Shown: piece by piece, positions 25,145 to 36,381 of the stretch
Layout: each line of letters starts with the position of its first letter
How positions within the stretch are numbered: the stretch's first letter is position 1
Assembly: GCF_026013525.1 (NCBI RefSeq)
Contig: NZ_JAPDRA010000007.1
Location: 125,198 to 189,197 of the forward strand
Length of the DNA stretch: 64,000 nt
Direction of reading: 5' to 3'
DNA from: Sphingomonas canadensis
GTDB taxonomy: Bacteria; Pseudomonadota; Alphaproteobacteria; Sphingomonadales; Sphingomonadaceae
The notes under the pieces: model-generated
The model's database searches: none
What the model was told of the DNA's origin: nothing
The model's input: the letters and a program-made list of their open reading frames with translations, nothing else
Translations under genes and position numbers: made by a program

Positions 25145-26410
25145 ATGCGTATCGGCGTCATGGGGAACAGGGGGCCGAAGCGAGTTACAAGGCGAGGACG
25201 CCTTCTTTCATGGCGGAGCGATGTTGCCGCTCCGCCTGCCTGCGAGCCTGCGCGGCACGCCGCAGCTCGCCCGGACCCGGGTGATGGCGTCGAAACGCAC
25301 ACCAGCCATCCAACCAATGCCTATGCTTACATGGATGCGCTGCGTTTCGTCCTCGCCGCCGCCGTCGCGTTTGGGCATGCTTGGGCGCTCTTGGTCGAAG
25401 ACTATCGCGCCACCGGCAACCCGGCCGTCAACACCCTCTATTTCGCCGCCGGGTTCGCGCATGCGAGCGTGATCCTGTTCTTCGTCCTGAGCGGATACTG
25501 GATCACCAGGAGCGTCGCCGGCCGTGTCCGCTCAGGCTGGTCGTGGCGCGGCTATCTCGTCGATCGGCTGAGCCGGTTGATGGTCGTCCTGGTTCCGGCG
25601 CTGGCGCTGGGCGGCATGCTCGACGCCGTCGCGCTGTACCTGATCGGATCGCCTACGCATCTCGGTGAGACGAACACCTTCGTGCTCAACACCGATGTCG
25701 GGGCAAATCTGGCCCCCGAAAATCTGCTCGGCAACCTCGTCTTTCTACAAGAGATCTTCGTCAGGCCCTACGGGTCGAATGGGCCGCTCTGGAGCCTAGC
25801 CTATGAGTTCTGGTATTATATCTGGTTCCCGGCGCTGCTGTTGAGCTGGCGCCTCCGGCGGCCCTCGCTCGCCTTGGTCGCGCTTCTCCTCGCCGTGCAG
25901 GCACCGGCGCTCGCGTTCGGCTTCCTGTCCTGGCTGTGCGGATCGTTGCTCTACTTCACCGAAGCGCGGCTGACCCGCTCGTCACTTGTCGCGCGTCTAC
26001 GCGGCAAATTGCCGCTGGCGACGACCGGCCTCGCCTTTGGCGCCGTACTGCTCTGGGGCCGAACGGGCAGCTTCAGCATCGAAGATCCGTTGCTCGCGCT
26101 TTCGTTCAGCCTGGTCCTGCTGACCCTGTTGCTTACCAATCCACCACTTGTTCCCGGAATCCAAAGATGCGCGGCTTATGGTGCAGGCGCCAGCTTCTCG
26201 CTTTACGCCATTCATTTTCCGTTGATGGCCTTCGCAGCAGCGCTGCTCATTGGCGGACAGCGCATGGCGCCGGGTGTCGCCGCCATTTCGCTCGTGGCAT
26301 TGACGCTTGCCGCCTCCATTGCGATCGCTTGGCTCTTTGCCCGAGCGACCGAGGCAAGAACGGCGACGCTTAGGAGGACCTTCCGGCGGCTGTTGCGCCG
26401 CGCCAGATAA
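25145..26410 (+). CDS. Membrane acyltransferase (acyltransferase-3 family)
   Basis: Multi-spanning O-acyltransferase, about ten hydrophobic segments. The family entry motif YMDALRFVLAAAVAFGHAW and FFVLSGYWITRS are clear; the catalytic His is in the first. A later motif is NGPLWSLAYEFWYY. Such enzymes acetylate or acylate surface polysaccharides or lipids. The start is uncertain: the frame opens at 25145, but the first 60 residues are Arg/Pro-rich and unlike the family, and the only other late ATG (25331) begins at MDALRF, just inside the motif. Confidence 0.78.
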   Translation: MRIGVMGNRGPKRVTRRGRLLSWRSDVAAPPACEPARHAAARPDPGDGVETHTSHPTNAYAYMDALRFVLAAAVAFGHAWALLVEDYRATGNPAVNTLYFAAGFAHASVILFFVLSGYWITRSVAGRVRSGWSWRGYLVDRLSRLMVVLVPALALGGMLDAVALYLIGSPTHLGETNTFVLNTDVGANLAPENLLGNLVFLQEIFVRPYGSNGPLWSLAYEFWYYIWFPALLLSWRLRRPSLALVALLLAVQAPALAFGFLSWLCGSLLYFTEARLTRSSLVARLRGKLPLATTGLAFGAVLLWGRTGSFSIEDPLLALSFSLVLLTLLLTNPPLVPGIQRCAAYGAGASFSLYAIHFPLMAFAAALLIGGQRMAPGVAAISLVALTLAASIAIAWLFARATEARTATLRRTFRRLLRRAR

Positions 26411-26613
26411 GGAGCGCGCTGGACACGGCGAGCCCAGGCGGAAGTCCTTTGCGGGATCGCTTCGTCGACAGACGATGCGCGGATCGCCCGGTTCGGCTTC
26501 CCCTTATCGTTTCAGTTCGAGGCAAGACGAGCATTCGTCGAGCCGAACGGCGTACCAAAGATCACCATTTCGGATTGATCAGGCGCGCGGCGCTGCCAGT
26601 TGAGCGCGCGCGC

Positions 26614-26643
26614 CCGGCATGGCGACTCCGATCGCCATGCCGG
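26614..26643 (-). terminator. Strong hairpin after cusF
   Basis: A perfect 12-bp stem CCGGCATGGCGA/TCGCCATGCCGG with a 6-nt loop lies 17 bp beyond the cusF stop, at the end of the minus-strand cus operon. There is no T-run, so it may protect the mRNA end or act with Rho. The remainder of 26411-26660 shows no gene. Confidence 0.55.
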
Positions 26644-26660
26644 TCCGGAAAGGCCCGGAT

Positions 26661-27032
26661 TTACTGCTTGGTCACCGCGGTCACCTCGCCCGCATTGCCC
26701 GTGACCGTGACGTCGAACGCCACCTTGTCGCCGACAGCAATGCCGCTCAGAATTTCGGGCTTCGCGCTGAAGGTCATGGTCATTGCCGGCCAGTTCACTT
26801 CAGGGATCGCCTGGTGGTCGAGCGTGATCTTGCCCGCCGTCTTGTCGATCGCGGTCACCGTGCCGATGCTCTTCGCCATCTTCGCATCCGCGGGCATCGC
26901 CATGTTGCCCATGTCGGTGCCGGCGTTGGTCGCCGCAGGCGTTTCGGCGGTCGCGGCGTTGGTCTCGGCTTTTTGCCCGCAAGCAGACAGCGAGGCGGCG
27001 GCAAGCACGGCAGCAAGATACAAGGTCTTCAT
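26661..27032 (-). CDS. cusF: CusF-like copper chaperone lipoprotein
   Basis: Periplasmic Cu(I)/Ag(I)-binding protein, 123 residues, with a lipoprotein signal (LSAC lipobox) and a C-terminal CusF OB-fold. The metal site motif is present: H in LDHQAIP and W-x2-M-x-M in NWPAMTMTF. In Cus systems CusF hands Cu(I) to the pump. It follows cusA by 11 bp on the same strand. A Met/Ala-rich linker (MGNMAMPADAKM) may bind extra copper. Confidence 0.87.
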   Translation of the reverse strand: MKTLYLAAVLAAASLSACGQKAETNAATAETPAATNAGTDMGNMAMPADAKMAKSIGTVTAIDKTAGKITLDHQAIPEVNWPAMTMTFSAKPEILSGIAVGDKVAFDVTVTGNAGEVTAVTKQ

Positions 27033-27043
27033 CTTCTTCTCCT

Positions 27044-30000
27044 TCAGAGTTGCTCAGGTTGAGGAACAGGTCGGGTGCGCCGCCGCATGAGCAGATAGGC
27101 GGCGGGAATGACGAACATTGAAAGCAGCGGCGCGGACAGCATCCCGCCCACCATCGGGGCGGCAATCCGGCTCATCACTTCCGAGCCGGTGCCGGTGCCG
27201 AGCAGGATCGGCAGCAGCCCGGCGAGGATCACCGCCACCGTCATCGCCTTGGGGCGCACGCGCAGCAACGCGCCCTCGCGTACCGCGCTTTCCACCTGCC
27301 CGGCAGTTGGCTCTCCACCGCGCTCGGCAAGCGCGTGTTTGAGGTAGATCAGCATCACCACCCCGAACTCGGCGGCGACGCCGGCGAGCGCGATGAACCC
27401 GACCCCGGTCGCGACCGACTGATTGTAGCCCATCAACCAGAGCAGCCACACGCCGCCGGTGAGCGCGAACGGCAGCGTGGCCATGATCAACACGGCCTCG
27501 TCGAGCCGCCGGAACGTCAAATAAAGCAGCAGGAAGATGATCGCGAGCGTCGCCGGAACGACGATCTTCAGGCGCTCCATGGCACGCTCGAGGAACTCGA
27601 ACTGACCGGTAAAGGCGATGCTGACCCCCGGCGGCAATTGGACCTTGGCCGCGATCGCACGCTGGAGGTCTCCGACGATCGCCGTCATCGCCCGCCCTCG
27701 TGCATCGATATAGATCCAGGTCGCCGGGCGGCCATTCTCGCTGCGCAGCATCGGCGGGCCGCTGACGATGCGGATGTCGGCGACGGTCCCGAGTGTGATC
27801 TGCTGCCTGGTTGGCGTCAGGATGGTCAGGTTGGCCAGCTTCTCCGGACTGTCGCGCAACTCGCGCGGGTAGCGCACGCTGATCGGATAGCGCGCAAGCC
27901 CCTCGACCGTCTCGCCGATCGCGGCGCCGCCGATCGCGCCGGAGACGACATCCTGTACATCGGCCACGTTCATGCCGTAGCGCGCCGCCGCGGCGCGGTT
28001 GATCCGGACGTCGATGTAACGCCCCCCGGTCAGCCGCTCGGCCAGTGCAGAGCTCACTCCCGGCACCGTCTTGGCGACGGCTTCGATTTGCCGCGCAACC
28101 TGATCGATCTGGCCGAGATCGGACCCCGACACCTTGATCCCGATCGGGCTCTTGATGCCCGTCGCAAGCATGTCGATACGGTTGCGGATCGGCGGGATCC
28201 AGAAATTGGCGAGCCCCGGTACCTTCACGCGCGCGTCGAGTTCCTCGATCAATTTTTCCTGCGTCATGCCTGGCCGCCACTGGTCCTTCGGCTTGAAGCG
28301 GATCGTCGTCTCGAACATCTCGAGCGGCGCGGGATCGGTCGCGGTGTCGGCGCGGCCGGCCTTGCCGAACACGCTCTCGACTTCGGGGACGGTCTTGATC
28401 AGCCGATCGGTCAGCTGGAGCAATTGGCCGGCCTTCGCGGTCGAGATGCCCGGCAAGGCCGAAGGCATGTAGAGCAGGTCACCCTCGTTCATCGCGGGCA
28501 TGAACTCGCCGCCGGTCCGCGCGATCGGAACGATGCTCGATGCGAACACCAGGCCCGCGATGACGAGCGTTGTCCTGGGCCGCTTGAGCACCCAGTCGAG
28601 TGCGGGGCGGTAGGCGCGCGCCAGCCAGCGATTGACCGGGTTGGCTTCCTCGCCCGGAATGCGCCCCCGGATCAGCCAGCCCATCAGCACGGGCACCAAA
28701 GTGACCGACAGGATCGCCGCGGCCGCCATCGCGTAGGTCTTGGTGAAGGCGAGCGGTGCGAACAGCCGCCCCTCCTGGCCCTGGAGCGAGAAGATGGGGA
28801 TGAACGAGAAAGTGATGATGAGGAGGCTCAGGAACAATGCCGGCCCCACTTCGGCGGCGGCCGCCGTGATCACCCGCCAGCGCTCCGTGCCGGCCAGCGT
28901 TTCGTCCGGGTGGTCATGTGCCCAGCGTTCGAGATGCTTGTGCGCATTCTCGATCATCACCACCGCGGCATCGACCATCGCCCCGATCGCGATCGCAATC
29001 CCGCCCAGCGACATGATGTTGGCATTGACGCCCTGGACGCGCATCACGACGAACGCGGCGAGGATGCCGAGCGGCAGGGTCAGGATCGCGACCAGCGCCG
29101 AGCGGACGTGCCAGAGGAACAGCGCGCAGACGAGCGCGACGACGAGAAACTCTTCCATGAGCTTGCCGGTCAGGTTTTCCACCGCGCGGTCGATCAGTCC
29201 GGAGCGATCGTAGGTGGTGACGACCTCGACACCGGGCGGCAGGCTCTTGCGGAGCTCATCGAGCTTGGCCTTGACCCCGTCGATCACCTCGCGCGCATTC
29301 TTGCCCTGCCGCATGATGATGACGCCGCCGGCGACTTCGCCCTCGCCGTTCAGCTCGGCGACGCCGCGGCGCATATCGGGGCCAACCTGGACGCTTGCGA
29401 CGTCGCCCAGGGTTACCGGAACTCCGCCGGCCGCGGTGCGGATCGGCACGCTGCGGAAATCGTCTAGCGAGGATAGGTAGCCGGTGGCGCGGACGACATA
29501 TTCGGCCTCGGCCATCTCGACCACCGACCCGCCAGTCTCCTGGTTTGCGCGCTTGAGCGCGTCGGTCACCTCTGCCTGGGTCACGCCGTAGGAGACCATT
29601 CTCTGGGGATCGAGCAGGGCCTGGTATTGCTTGACCATGCCGCCGATGCTGGCGACCTCGGCAACGCCCGGTACCGATTTGAGCTCGTAGCGCAGGAACC
29701 AGTCCTGCAGGGAGCGCAGCTGCTGAAGGTCGTGACCACCGGTCTTGTCGACCAGCGCATATTCATAAATCCAGCCGACTCCGGTCGCGTCGGGGCCGAT
29801 GGATGCAGTTGCTCCTGCGGGCAGGCGCCCCTGCACCTGGCTCAGATATTCAAGAACGCGGCTGCGCGCCCAGTAGAGATCCGTGCCGTCGTCGAACAGC
29901 ACATAGACGAAGCTGTCGCCCACGAACGAATAGCCGCGCACCACGCGGGCGCCCGGCACCGAAAGCATCGTCGTGGCGAGCGGGTAGGTAACCTGGTTCT

Positions 30001-30184
30001 CGACGATCTGCGGCGCCTGGCCCGGATAGGAGGTGCGGATGATGACCTGGACGTCGGACAGGTCGGGAAGCGCATCCACAGGGGTGGTGCGCACAGCGCC
30101 TATGCCTAGCGCGACCAGCACCAGTGCGGCGAGAATCACGAAGATGCGCGCCTTGATCGAGGCGCGGATTACCGTCGCGATCAT
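27044..30184 (-). CDS. cusA: CusA-type Cu/Ag RND efflux pump
   Basis: 1046-residue inner-membrane proton-driven pump of the HME-RND group. The TM4-type motif [13 protein letters not shown] is in the CusA (monovalent metal) form, unlike the DFGLIVDGAV form of CzcA at 7163. The porter domain and two TM blocks are complete. Its ATG overlaps the cusB stop (ATGA). It exports Cu(I)/Ag(I) from periplasm and cytoplasm through the CusC channel. Confidence 0.92.
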   Translation of the reverse strand: MIATVIRASIKARIFVILAALVLVALGIGAVRTTPVDALPDLSDVQVIIRTSYPGQAPQIVENQVTYPLATTMLSVPGARVVRGYSFVGDSFVYVLFDDGTDLYWARSRVLEYLSQVQGRLPAGATASIGPDATGVGWIYEYALVDKTGGHDLQQLRSLQDWFLRYELKSVPGVAEVASIGGMVKQYQALLDPQRMVSYGVTQAEVTDALKRANQETGGSVVEMAEAEYVVRATGYLSSLDDFRSVPIRTAAGGVPVTLGDVASVQVGPDMRRGVAELNGEGEVAGGVIIMRQGKNAREVIDGVKAKLDELRKSLPPGVEVVTTYDRSGLIDRAVENLTGKLMEEFLVVALVCALFLWHVRSALVAILTLPLGILAAFVVMRVQGVNANIMSLGGIAIAIGAMVDAAVVMIENAHKHLERWAHDHPDETLAGTERWRVITAAAAEVGPALFLSLLIITFSFIPIFSLQGQEGRLFAPLAFTKTYAMAAAAILSVTLVPVLMGWLIRGRIPGEEANPVNRWLARAYRPALDWVLKRPRTTLVIAGLVFASSIVPIARTGGEFMPAMNEGDLLYMPSALPGISTAKAGQLLQLTDRLIKTVPEVESVFGKAGRADTATDPAPLEMFETTIRFKPKDQWRPGMTQEKLIEELDARVKVPGLANFWIPPIRNRIDMLATGIKSPIGIKVSGSDLGQIDQVARQIEAVAKTVPGVSSALAERLTGGRYIDVRINRAAAARYGMNVADVQDVVSGAIGGAAIGETVEGLARYPISVRYPRELRDSPEKLANLTILTPTRQQITLGTVADIRIVSGPPMLRSENGRPATWIYIDARGRAMTAIVGDLQRAIAAKVQLPPGVSIAFTGQFEFLERAMERLKIVVPATLAIIFLLLYLTFRRLDEAVLIMATLPFALTGGVWLLWLMGYNQSVATGVGFIALAGVAAEFGVVMLIYLKHALAERGGEPTAGQVESAVREGALLRVRPKAMTVAVILAGLLPILLGTGTGSEVMSRIAAPMVGGMLSAPLLSMFVIPAAYLLMRRRTRPVPQPEQL

Positions 30185-31410
30185 TGGCCACCGCCGATCG
30201 GTCGCACCGCGATGCCGGTGAGGCTCGCTTCTGAGTCGAGCAGGAACTGGCCCGAGGCGACGACCTTTTCGCCTGGGGATAGTCCGGCCAGGATTTCGGT
30301 CTGCCCGGCCGCGTCCCGGCCGATCCGAACCTCGGCGGGATGGTAGCGACCGTCACCGACGGCGAGCATCACCAAGGTGCGCGTGCCGGTGCGGATCACC
30401 GCCTCGCTCGGGACAAGGAGGACCGCTGTTGTGTCGCCACCCAGCGCCACGCTCGCGAACATGCCGGGCCGCAGCCGGCCGCCGCGATTGGGCAGCTCTA
30501 TCCTGACGGTGAGTGTCCGGCTGTCGGCCTGCGCGGTCGGCAGGATCGCGATCACCCGGCCTGCGAACGTCTCGCCGGGAAAGCTGGTCAGCGTAGCGCG
30601 GGCGCTTTGTCCGGTCCGGACATCGCCGGCGCGTGCCTCGGGAACGGCGGCGTTGAGCCAGACCGTGCCGAGCCCGTTCACCTGCGCCAGCGTCTGCCCC
30701 ATGCCGAGCGTGACGCCGGCACGGGCATCCAGCGTCTGTATAACGCCTGAGATCGGCGTGGTGATCGTCACCACGCCATTGGGTCGCCCGGTTCGTTCGA
30801 CGCTCGCTATCAGGCTCTCAGGCATGCCGAGCAGCCTGAGCCGCTGGCGCGACGCCGCCGTAAGATCCGGCTTGCCCAGGCGCCTGACGCTGAGGAACTC
30901 GGTCTGTGCACCGCCCCAATCGGGCAGCAGCAGGTCCGCGATCGGGGCACCGGCACGGACAATGTCGCCGGGCGCGCGCGCATAGACGCGCTGCACGAAC
31001 CCGCCCGATCGCGCCTGGATAATCGCGACGTCGCGCTGGTTGAAGTCGATCGTGCCAGTCACGTCGAGCGTCGCAGCGAGATTGCCCATCTTCGCCTCGA
31101 CCACGCGCAGCCCGAGGCTTTGGCGCGCGGCAGGATCGACCGTCACCGCGGGGGCCGCGCTGGCGCCCACGCCATCGGCGTATTTGGGCACCAGCTGCAT
31201 GTCCATGAACGGCGATTTGCCGGGCTTGTCGAACTTCTGGTTGGGGAACATCGGGTCGTAATAATAGAGGATCTTGCCAGCCCCGGCGGGCGCAGCCGCT
31301 TGAGGCTGAGGCGATTGGCGATGTCCCACCCAATAGCCCGCGCCGCCGGCGGCCAGCGCCACGGCAAGGATCGATACCGTCCAGCGCACTGCGCCCGATT
31401 TGAGCGTCAT
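30181..31410 (-). CDS. cusB: CusB-type periplasmic adaptor
   Basis: 409 residues with an N-terminal membrane anchor. A heavy-metal-binding segment ([20 protein letters not shown], then [11 protein letters not shown]) has Met residues of the CusB type. Hairpin, lipoyl and barrel domains follow. It joins CusA and CusC. It overlaps both neighbours by 4 bp (ATGA), so cusC-cusB-cusA form a tightly coupled unit. Confidence 0.9.
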   Translation of the reverse strand: MTLKSGAVRWTVSILAVALAAGGAGYWVGHRQSPQPQAAAPAGAGKILYYYDPMFPNQKFDKPGKSPFMDMQLVPKYADGVGASAAPAVTVDPAARQSLGLRVVEAKMGNLAATLDVTGTIDFNQRDVAIIQARSGGFVQRVYARAPGDIVRAGAPIADLLLPDWGGAQTEFLSVRRLGKPDLTAASRQRLRLLGMPESLIASVERTGRPNGVVTITTPISGVIQTLDARAGVTLGMGQTLAQVNGLGTVWLNAAVPEARAGDVRTGQSARATLTSFPGETFAGRVIAILPTAQADSRTLTVRIELPNRGGRLRPGMFASVALGGDTTAVLLVPSEAVIRTGTRTLVMLAVGDGRYHPAEVRIGRDAAGQTEILAGLSPGEKVVASGQFLLDSEASLTGIAVRPIGGGQ

Positions 31411-32672
31411 GACCGCTCCTCCCCGTAAATGATGTTGATGCGGATCGCGGCGCGCGCGACATCAGCCTCGCGATTGAGGGCCTCGACCTCGGCTTCGGCG
31501 AGCGCAAGCGTGGAGAGCAGTGCACTCCCAAGATCGAGCTTGCCCGCCGCGTAGCTGTCGCGGTCGAGCTCGGCTCGGCGCCTGGCAAGCGGGACGAGCA
31601 CTTCGCGTGCGTTGCGCAGTCGCGCACGATACAGGGTGTAGTCGGCGAGATCCGCCTCGAGCGCGGCCAGCAGTTCGTTACGGAGCGCCTCGCGATCGAA
31701 CCGGCTTCCCCGGGCGGTGCTTTCGCTCGCATCGATCCGGGGGTTTTGCCGGCGCCCGGCGAACAGCGGCAAGTCGATCGACACGCCGACCGAGGCCATG
31801 TCGCCATATCGGGGGTCGCGCCGGCCATAGGACACGCCGACCTTCCAGTCCGGCCGCTTATCAGCGCGCGCCAGCCGCACATCGGCGTCGGCGACGGCGA
31901 TCCGCGCATCCTGCGCGCGGAGTGCCGGAAGCGCGTCGATGCCGGCCCGGAGGCGCACCGGGTTGACATCGAGCACCGGCGGGTCTCCCGAGACCTGCGG
32001 ATCCGGGTCGCCGGTATAGCGGGCGAGCCGCGCTCGGGCCTGCGCCACCACGGCGACCATTTCGGCCCGGCGGTCGGCGATCGCGGCACGCAGCTGCTCG
32101 GGCTCCAGCGCCTGCGATGGTCGCGCACTGCCGGAGGCGAGCCGCGCGGTCACGGTCTTCTGCAGATCGTCGAGGCTGGCGTCGAGCAGATCGAGCTGCC
32201 TGAGCCGTCGCTCGCCATAATAGAGATCGATCCAGGCGAGCGCAGTCTCAAGCCTGACGTTGCGCCCCTCGACCAGTTCGTCAGCCTCGGCGACGCCGAT
32301 GTCCGCCGTCGCCCGTGCTGCGCGAGCATGCCGCTTGGCCAGGTTCGGAAACATCTGGCTAAACCCGATCGTCGCGGTGGTGAAGTCGTCCCGCGTGAAG
32401 CTGCCCGCATTGGGACCCGTCACCGGGAAATTCTGGAAGCCCAGGTCTAGCGTCGGATCGGGAAGGCGATCGGCGGCGATCGCGGACGACCGCGCGCCGG
32501 CGGTGGTCGCTGCCCGCGCCTTCAGGCTCGGCGCATTGGCGGCCGCCCTGGCCAGCGCCTGGTCGTAGGTCAGCGGATCGGCCCAGGCCGGCGCCACCGA
32601 CTCTATCATCAGCGCAGCGGCGCCGATCGCCAGAAACAGGCGCTGTCGGGCGCGCCTTGGCATGATGATCAT
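31407..32672 (-). CDS. cusC: CusC/TolC-family outer-membrane channel
   Basis: 421 residues, signal peptide ending at AWA, two outer-membrane-factor repeats (YDQALARAAANAPSLKARA near the N-terminus). It is the outer-membrane exit of the Cus pump. The ATG at 32672 has GAGGGGA about 8 nt upstream; the ATG at 32663 is an alternative. It is the first gene of the coupled cusCBA unit and is separated from the upstream small gene by a hairpin. Confidence 0.88.
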   Translation of the reverse strand: MIIMPRRARQRLFLAIGAAALMIESVAPAWADPLTYDQALARAAANAPSLKARAATTAGARSSAIAADRLPDPTLDLGFQNFPVTGPNAGSFTRDDFTTATIGFSQMFPNLAKRHARAARATADIGVAEADELVEGRNVRLETALAWIDLYYGERRLRQLDLLDASLDDLQKTVTARLASGSARPSQALEPEQLRAAIADRRAEMVAVVAQARARLARYTGDPDPQVSGDPPVLDVNPVRLRAGIDALPALRAQDARIAVADADVRLARADKRPDWKVGVSYGRRDPRYGDMASVGVSIDLPLFAGRRQNPRIDASESTARGSRFDREALRNELLAALEADLADYTLYRARLRNAREVLVPLARRRAELDRDSYAAGKLDLGSALLSTLALAEAEVEALNREADVARAAIRINIIYGEERS

Positions 32673-32694
32673 GGAGATTTCCCCTCATGTAGAA

Positions 32695-32728
32695 GGGGCG
32701 GCGCGTCTGGTGAAAGCCACGCCGCCCC
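32695..32728 (-). terminator. Hairpin upstream of cusC
   Basis: A perfect 9-bp stem GGGGCGGCG/CGCCGCCCC with a 16-nt loop, followed on the minus strand by TTCT, lies between the small gene ending at 32793 and cusC. It may end or attenuate transcription entering cusCBA. Confidence 0.5.
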
Positions 32729-32792
32729 CCGGAACGGACCGACCGGACCGCAGCCCGGACGGTCTCGCTCCGGCGAGTCGCCGACGCGCGCG

Positions 32793-33068
32793 TCAGCCGT
32801 TGTTCGGCTTGACCGCAGCTTTCATGCAGTCGGCGGGGCTCGCGTGCATCATCGCGCAGTCGCAGCTGACCATTTCCCGGGCCTCGGGCACCCACACGCG
32901 GACGCGTGTGGGGCCTGTCGCGCGCGGTCCGTATTGCGGGACCGGGCGCCATTCATAATGGCCCCGGGCATTGGTTGCCGACGCATCCTGCGCGAAGGCG
33001 GGCAATGCGACGGCGAAAGTGGAAAGCACGGCGGCGATCGCCGCGACCGAGATATTGATCGTCTTCAT
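32793..33068 (-). CDS. Small secreted Cys/Met-containing protein
   Basis: 91 residues with a Sec signal peptide (cleavage near AFA-QD). The mature part has a basic YxxRPVPQYGPR segment and a C-terminal metal-ligand cluster CDCAMMHASPADCM. No named family is recognised. Its place in the copper block suggests periplasmic Cu binding. The ATG at 33068 is the natural start at the signal peptide. Confidence 0.65.
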   Translation of the reverse strand: MKTINISVAAIAAVLSTFAVALPAFAQDASATNARGHYEWRPVPQYGPRATGPTRVRVWVPEAREMVSCDCAMMHASPADCMKAAVKPNNG

Positions 33069-33164
33069 GATATTGTCCTTGGTCTGAACGTCGTTCTGCG
33101 CGGGTCGTTCAGGCGCCCCGTCAGCCATTCACGGCTTCAGGAAGCGCACACCCGCGCGCGAGGG

Positions 33165-33557
33165 TCAGGCAAGGAAGGTGGGCGGTTCCGGTTCGGGCCC
33201 CGTATCGCGGCCAGCAAGGATCGTTGATGCCGGCCAGAAGGCTTCCGCGACCGGGGTCAATTGTGCCGTGGAGGGCGCGTGCGGCGCCTTTACACCGAGC
33301 ACCGCAGCGCAGCCAGCCATCAGCATGCAGCCGGAGCCCCTGGAGGTCTTGGACCCCCCGTTGCCCTTTGTGTCGCTCTTGTCTGGTTTGGCGGCGCAAT
33401 CAGTGCAGGCGCTAGCCATCTTGCAATCGGGCATCGCCGAACTCGCGGCGACCTGGTCCTGCTTCATCAGCAGGCATGGCGCGGCAACCGCCACCCCGTT
33501 TCCGGCGAGGCCGAACAAGATGCCCAGGCACAAAAGATGGCGCAGCAGCTTCAGCAC
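33165..33557 (-). CDS. Small Cys-rich membrane-associated protein
   Basis: 130 residues with an N-terminal hydrophobic segment (HLLCLGILFGLAGNGVAVA). A Cys-rich exported region follows: PCLLMKQD, DCKMASACTDCAA and GSGCMLMAGCAA. The start is GTG at 33557 with GGAG upstream. The family is unrecognised; copper binding is inferred from Cys/Met content and context. It lies downstream of cueR on the same strand. Confidence 0.6.
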   Translation of the reverse strand: MLKLLRHLLCLGILFGLAGNGVAVAAPCLLMKQDQVAASSAMPDCKMASACTDCAAKPDKSDTKGNGGSKTSRGSGCMLMAGCAAVLGVKAPHAPSTAQLTPVAEAFWPASTILAGRDTGPEPEPPTFLA

Positions 33558-33627
33558 GGTTTCGAAATGCTCCGTGGCGCGACGGGAGTCAATTCGTCGC
33601 GGCGAACGTGACGGGTACCGGCGCGCT

Positions 33628-34014
33628 TCATTGCGCCAGCCGTTCGATGATCGGGCAGTCGGGACGGGTGTCGCCATGACAGCGCTCGGCAAGATCGATC
33701 AGTGTCCGCCGCATCGCCTCCAGCGCCACGCTTTTGCGCTGCAATTCCCCGGCGCGCGCCATCGCCAGCGCCTTGACCTCGGCGCTCGCCCGGCTGCGGT
33801 CGTTCCATAGATCGAGCAGCATTCGGATTTCCTCGATCGGAAATCCCAGGTCGCGGGCGTTGGCGATGAAGCGCAGGCGGTTGAGGTCAGCCGGCGAATA
33901 GTCGCGATAACCGCTGTCACGGCGCGGCGCCTCGGGGATCAGTCCGATCTTCTCATAATGGCGGATCATCCGCTGCGAGACGCCGCTCGCCTCCGAGGCC
34001 TGGCCGATGTTCAT
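33628..34014 (-). CDS. cueR: Cu(I)-responsive regulator CueR
   Basis: 128-residue MerR-family activator. HTH at [21 protein letters not shown]. The monovalent-metal signature is complete: S77 in place of the Cys of divalent sensors, and C112-x7-C120 (CHGDTRPDC). The ATG overlaps the stop of the P-type ATPase gene (ATGA), so it is cotranscribed with the pump. The operators at 36382-36412 and 39910-39940 are its likely targets. Confidence 0.93.
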   Translation of the reverse strand: MNIGQASEASGVSQRMIRHYEKIGLIPEAPRRDSGYRDYSPADLNRLRFIANARDLGFPIEEIRMLLDLWNDRSRASAEVKALAMARAGELQRKSVALEAMRRTLIDLAERCHGDTRPDCPIIERLAQ

Positions 34015-36359
34015 AGTTCCACCCGGTTCAGCCGGAGCGCGTTGCCGACGACGCTCACCGACGACAGCGCCATCGCCGCCGCCGCGATGATCGGCGACAA
34101 GAGGATGCCGAAGAAGGGATAGAGCACACCCGCCGCGATCGGTACCCCCGCCGCATTGTAGATGAAGGCGAAGAACAGGTTCTGGCGGATGTTCGACATG
34201 GTCGCCTCGCTCAGCGCCCTTGCCCGCACGATCCCGGTGAGGTCGCCCTTCAAGAGCGTCACCCCGGCGCTCTCGATCGCGACGTCGGTGCCCGAGCCCA
34301 TGGCGATGCCGACATCGGCGGCGGCAAGTGCCGGCGCGTCATTGACGCCGTCCCCCGCCATCGCGACCACCTGACCCTCGGCTTTCAATCGCGCGACGAC
34401 CGCGCTTTTCTGGTCGGGCAGCACTTCGGCCTCTACCGCGTCGATACCGAGCTTGCGCGCCACGGCCTCCGCGGTCGTGCGATTGTCGCCGGTGAGCATG
34501 ACCACCTTGATGCCGGCGGCACGCAGCCCCGCGAGCGCTTCGGGTGTGCTCGCCTTGATCGGGTCGGCGATCGCGAGCACGCCGGCGATCCGGCCGTCCA
34601 GCCCCATGAAGATCGCGGTCGCGCCGTCGCGGCGCAATTCGTCGGCCGTTGCTTCCATCGCGGCAAGATCGATGCCGCTTTCGCGCATGATACGCGCATT
34701 GCCCAATATTACCTTCCGGCCATCGACCGTGCCCGTGGCGCCCTTGCCGGTCGGCGCATCAAAGTCGGAGACCGCGGGAATCTCGATGCGCCTCTGCGTC
34801 GCGGCCATCACGACCGCCAGCGCGAGGGGATGTTCGGATGCGCGCTCGACCGCAGCGGCGAGGCGCAGCACCTCGGCTTCGTCCAACCCTTCGCCGGCAA
34901 CGATCCGGGTCACGCTGGGCTTGCCCTCCGTGAGCGTGCCCGTCTTGTCGACGATCAGCGTCTGGACCTTTTCCAGCCGCTCCAGCGCCTCGGCGTTCTT
35001 GATCAGCACGCCAAGCCCGGCGCCGCGCCCGACGCCGACCATGATCGACATCGGCGTTGCCAGCCCCAATGCGCAGGGGCAGGCGATGATCAGCACCGCC
35101 ACCGCCGCGATCAGACCGTGCGCCAGGCGCGGCTCCGGACCCCATACACCCCAGGCGATGAAAGCGAGCACCGCGACCGCCAGCACGGCCGGAACGAACC
35201 AGCCAGCGACCTGGTCGGCGAGCCGCTGGATCGGTGCGCGCGATCGCTGCGCCTCGGCCACCATCTGGACGATCCGCGCCAGCATCGTATCGCGACCGAT
35301 CCGTTCGGCCTTGATGACGAGCGCTCCGCTCTGGTTGAGCGTGCCGCCGATGACGCTGGCGCCGGACGTCTTGGCGACGGGCATGGACTCGCCGGTCACC
35401 ATCGATTCGTCGATCGCCGAGCGGCCTTCCTCGATGCTTCCATCGACCGGCACCTTTTCGCCCGGGCGGACGCGCAACCGGTCGCCGATCGCGACATCTT
35501 CCAGCGGGACTTCCTCCTCCTGTCCATCGGCCGCGATGCGGCGCGCGGTCTTGGGAGCGAGGTTGAGCAGCGCCTTGATCGCACCCGAGGTGCGCTCGCG
35601 CGCCCGCAATTCCAGCACCTGTCCGAGCAGCACCAGCACGGTGATGACCGCCGCAGCCTCGAAATAGACCGCGACCGTCCCACCGTCGCGGAAGGCCGCC
35701 GGGAAGATGCCCGGCGCGAGCGTCGCCACCACGCTATAGGCCCAGGCAACGCCCGTCCCCATCGCGATCAATGTGAACATGTTGAGGTGGCGGGTCTTGA
35801 GCGAGATCCAGCCGCGCTCGAAGAACGGCCAGCCGCCCCACAACACCACGGGTGTCGCCAGTGCCAGCTGGATCCAGGTCGATGCGCGCTCGGAGATGAG
35901 ATGATGAAGCGCCGGAAACAGATGCCCGCCCATTTCGAGGAACAGCACCGGGATCGCGAGCGCCAGGCTGATCCAGAAACGGCGAGTCATGTCGACGAGT
36001 TCGGCGCTTGGCCCTGCATCCGCGGTAGCGATCTCGGGTTCAAGCGCCATCCCGCAGATCGGGCAGGCGCCCGGATGATCCTGGCGGATCTCCGGGTGCA
36101 TGGGACAGGTCCAGATCGTTCCTGGCGCAACCGACTCGGCCGCTGCCGCGCCCAGATAGCGTTCCGGATCGGCGACGAACTTGGTCCGGCAGCCCGCGCT
36201 GCAGAAATGATAGTCATGGCCCTGGTGCGTCGCGTGATGCTGCGTGGTCGCGGGGTCCACGGTCATGCCGCAAACCGGGTCCTTCACCAGGGTTTCGCCC
36301 TTGGTGTGCCCGGCGCAGCAGCCGCTGCCGGACTGCGCATGGTGGTCGGCATGGTTCAT
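34011..36359 (-). CDS. copA: Copper P1B-1-type ATPase CopA
   Basis: 782-residue Cu(I) exporter of the inner membrane. The N-terminus has a His-rich start, a YHS domain ([10 protein letters not shown], later FCSAGC) and a heavy-metal-binding segment ([20 protein letters not shown]) in place of CxxC HMA domains. The TM copper site is CPC (C427-P428-C429), phosphorylation motif DKTGT at D471, hinge GDGVNDAPA. The ATG at 36359 has GGAGG about 8 nt upstream. The earlier ATG at 36401 lies inside the CueR operator, so it is rejected as the start. Confidence 0.92.
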   Translation of the reverse strand: MNHADHHAQSGSGCCAGHTKGETLVKDPVCGMTVDPATTQHHATHQGHDYHFCSAGCRTKFVADPERYLGAAAAESVAPGTIWTCPMHPEIRQDHPGACPICGMALEPEIATADAGPSAELVDMTRRFWISLALAIPVLFLEMGGHLFPALHHLISERASTWIQLALATPVVLWGGWPFFERGWISLKTRHLNMFTLIAMGTGVAWAYSVVATLAPGIFPAAFRDGGTVAVYFEAAAVITVLVLLGQVLELRARERTSGAIKALLNLAPKTARRIAADGQEEEVPLEDVAIGDRLRVRPGEKVPVDGSIEEGRSAIDESMVTGESMPVAKTSGASVIGGTLNQSGALVIKAERIGRDTMLARIVQMVAEAQRSRAPIQRLADQVAGWFVPAVLAVAVLAFIAWGVWGPEPRLAHGLIAAVAVLIIACPCALGLATPMSIMVGVGRGAGLGVLIKNAEALERLEKVQTLIVDKTGTLTEGKPSVTRIVAGEGLDEAEVLRLAAAVERASEHPLALAVVMAATQRRIEIPAVSDFDAPTGKGATGTVDGRKVILGNARIMRESGIDLAAMEATADELRRDGATAIFMGLDGRIAGVLAIADPIKASTPEALAGLRAAGIKVVMLTGDNRTTAEAVARKLGIDAVEAEVLPDQKSAVVARLKAEGQVVAMAGDGVNDAPALAAADVGIAMGSGTDVAIESAGVTLLKGDLTGIVRARALSEATMSNIRQNLFFAFIYNAAGVPIAAGVLYPFFGILLSPIIAAAAMALSSVSVVGNALRLNRVEL

Positions 36360-36381
36360 CTGACAATCCTCCGATGCGCCC

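Noticed and set aside
27335..29467. A 710-codon plus-strand open frame opposite cusA
   Set aside because: It is an antisense shadow of a high-GC gene: His/Arg/Asp-rich low-complexity translation with no domain, while cusA on the minus strand is unmistakable.
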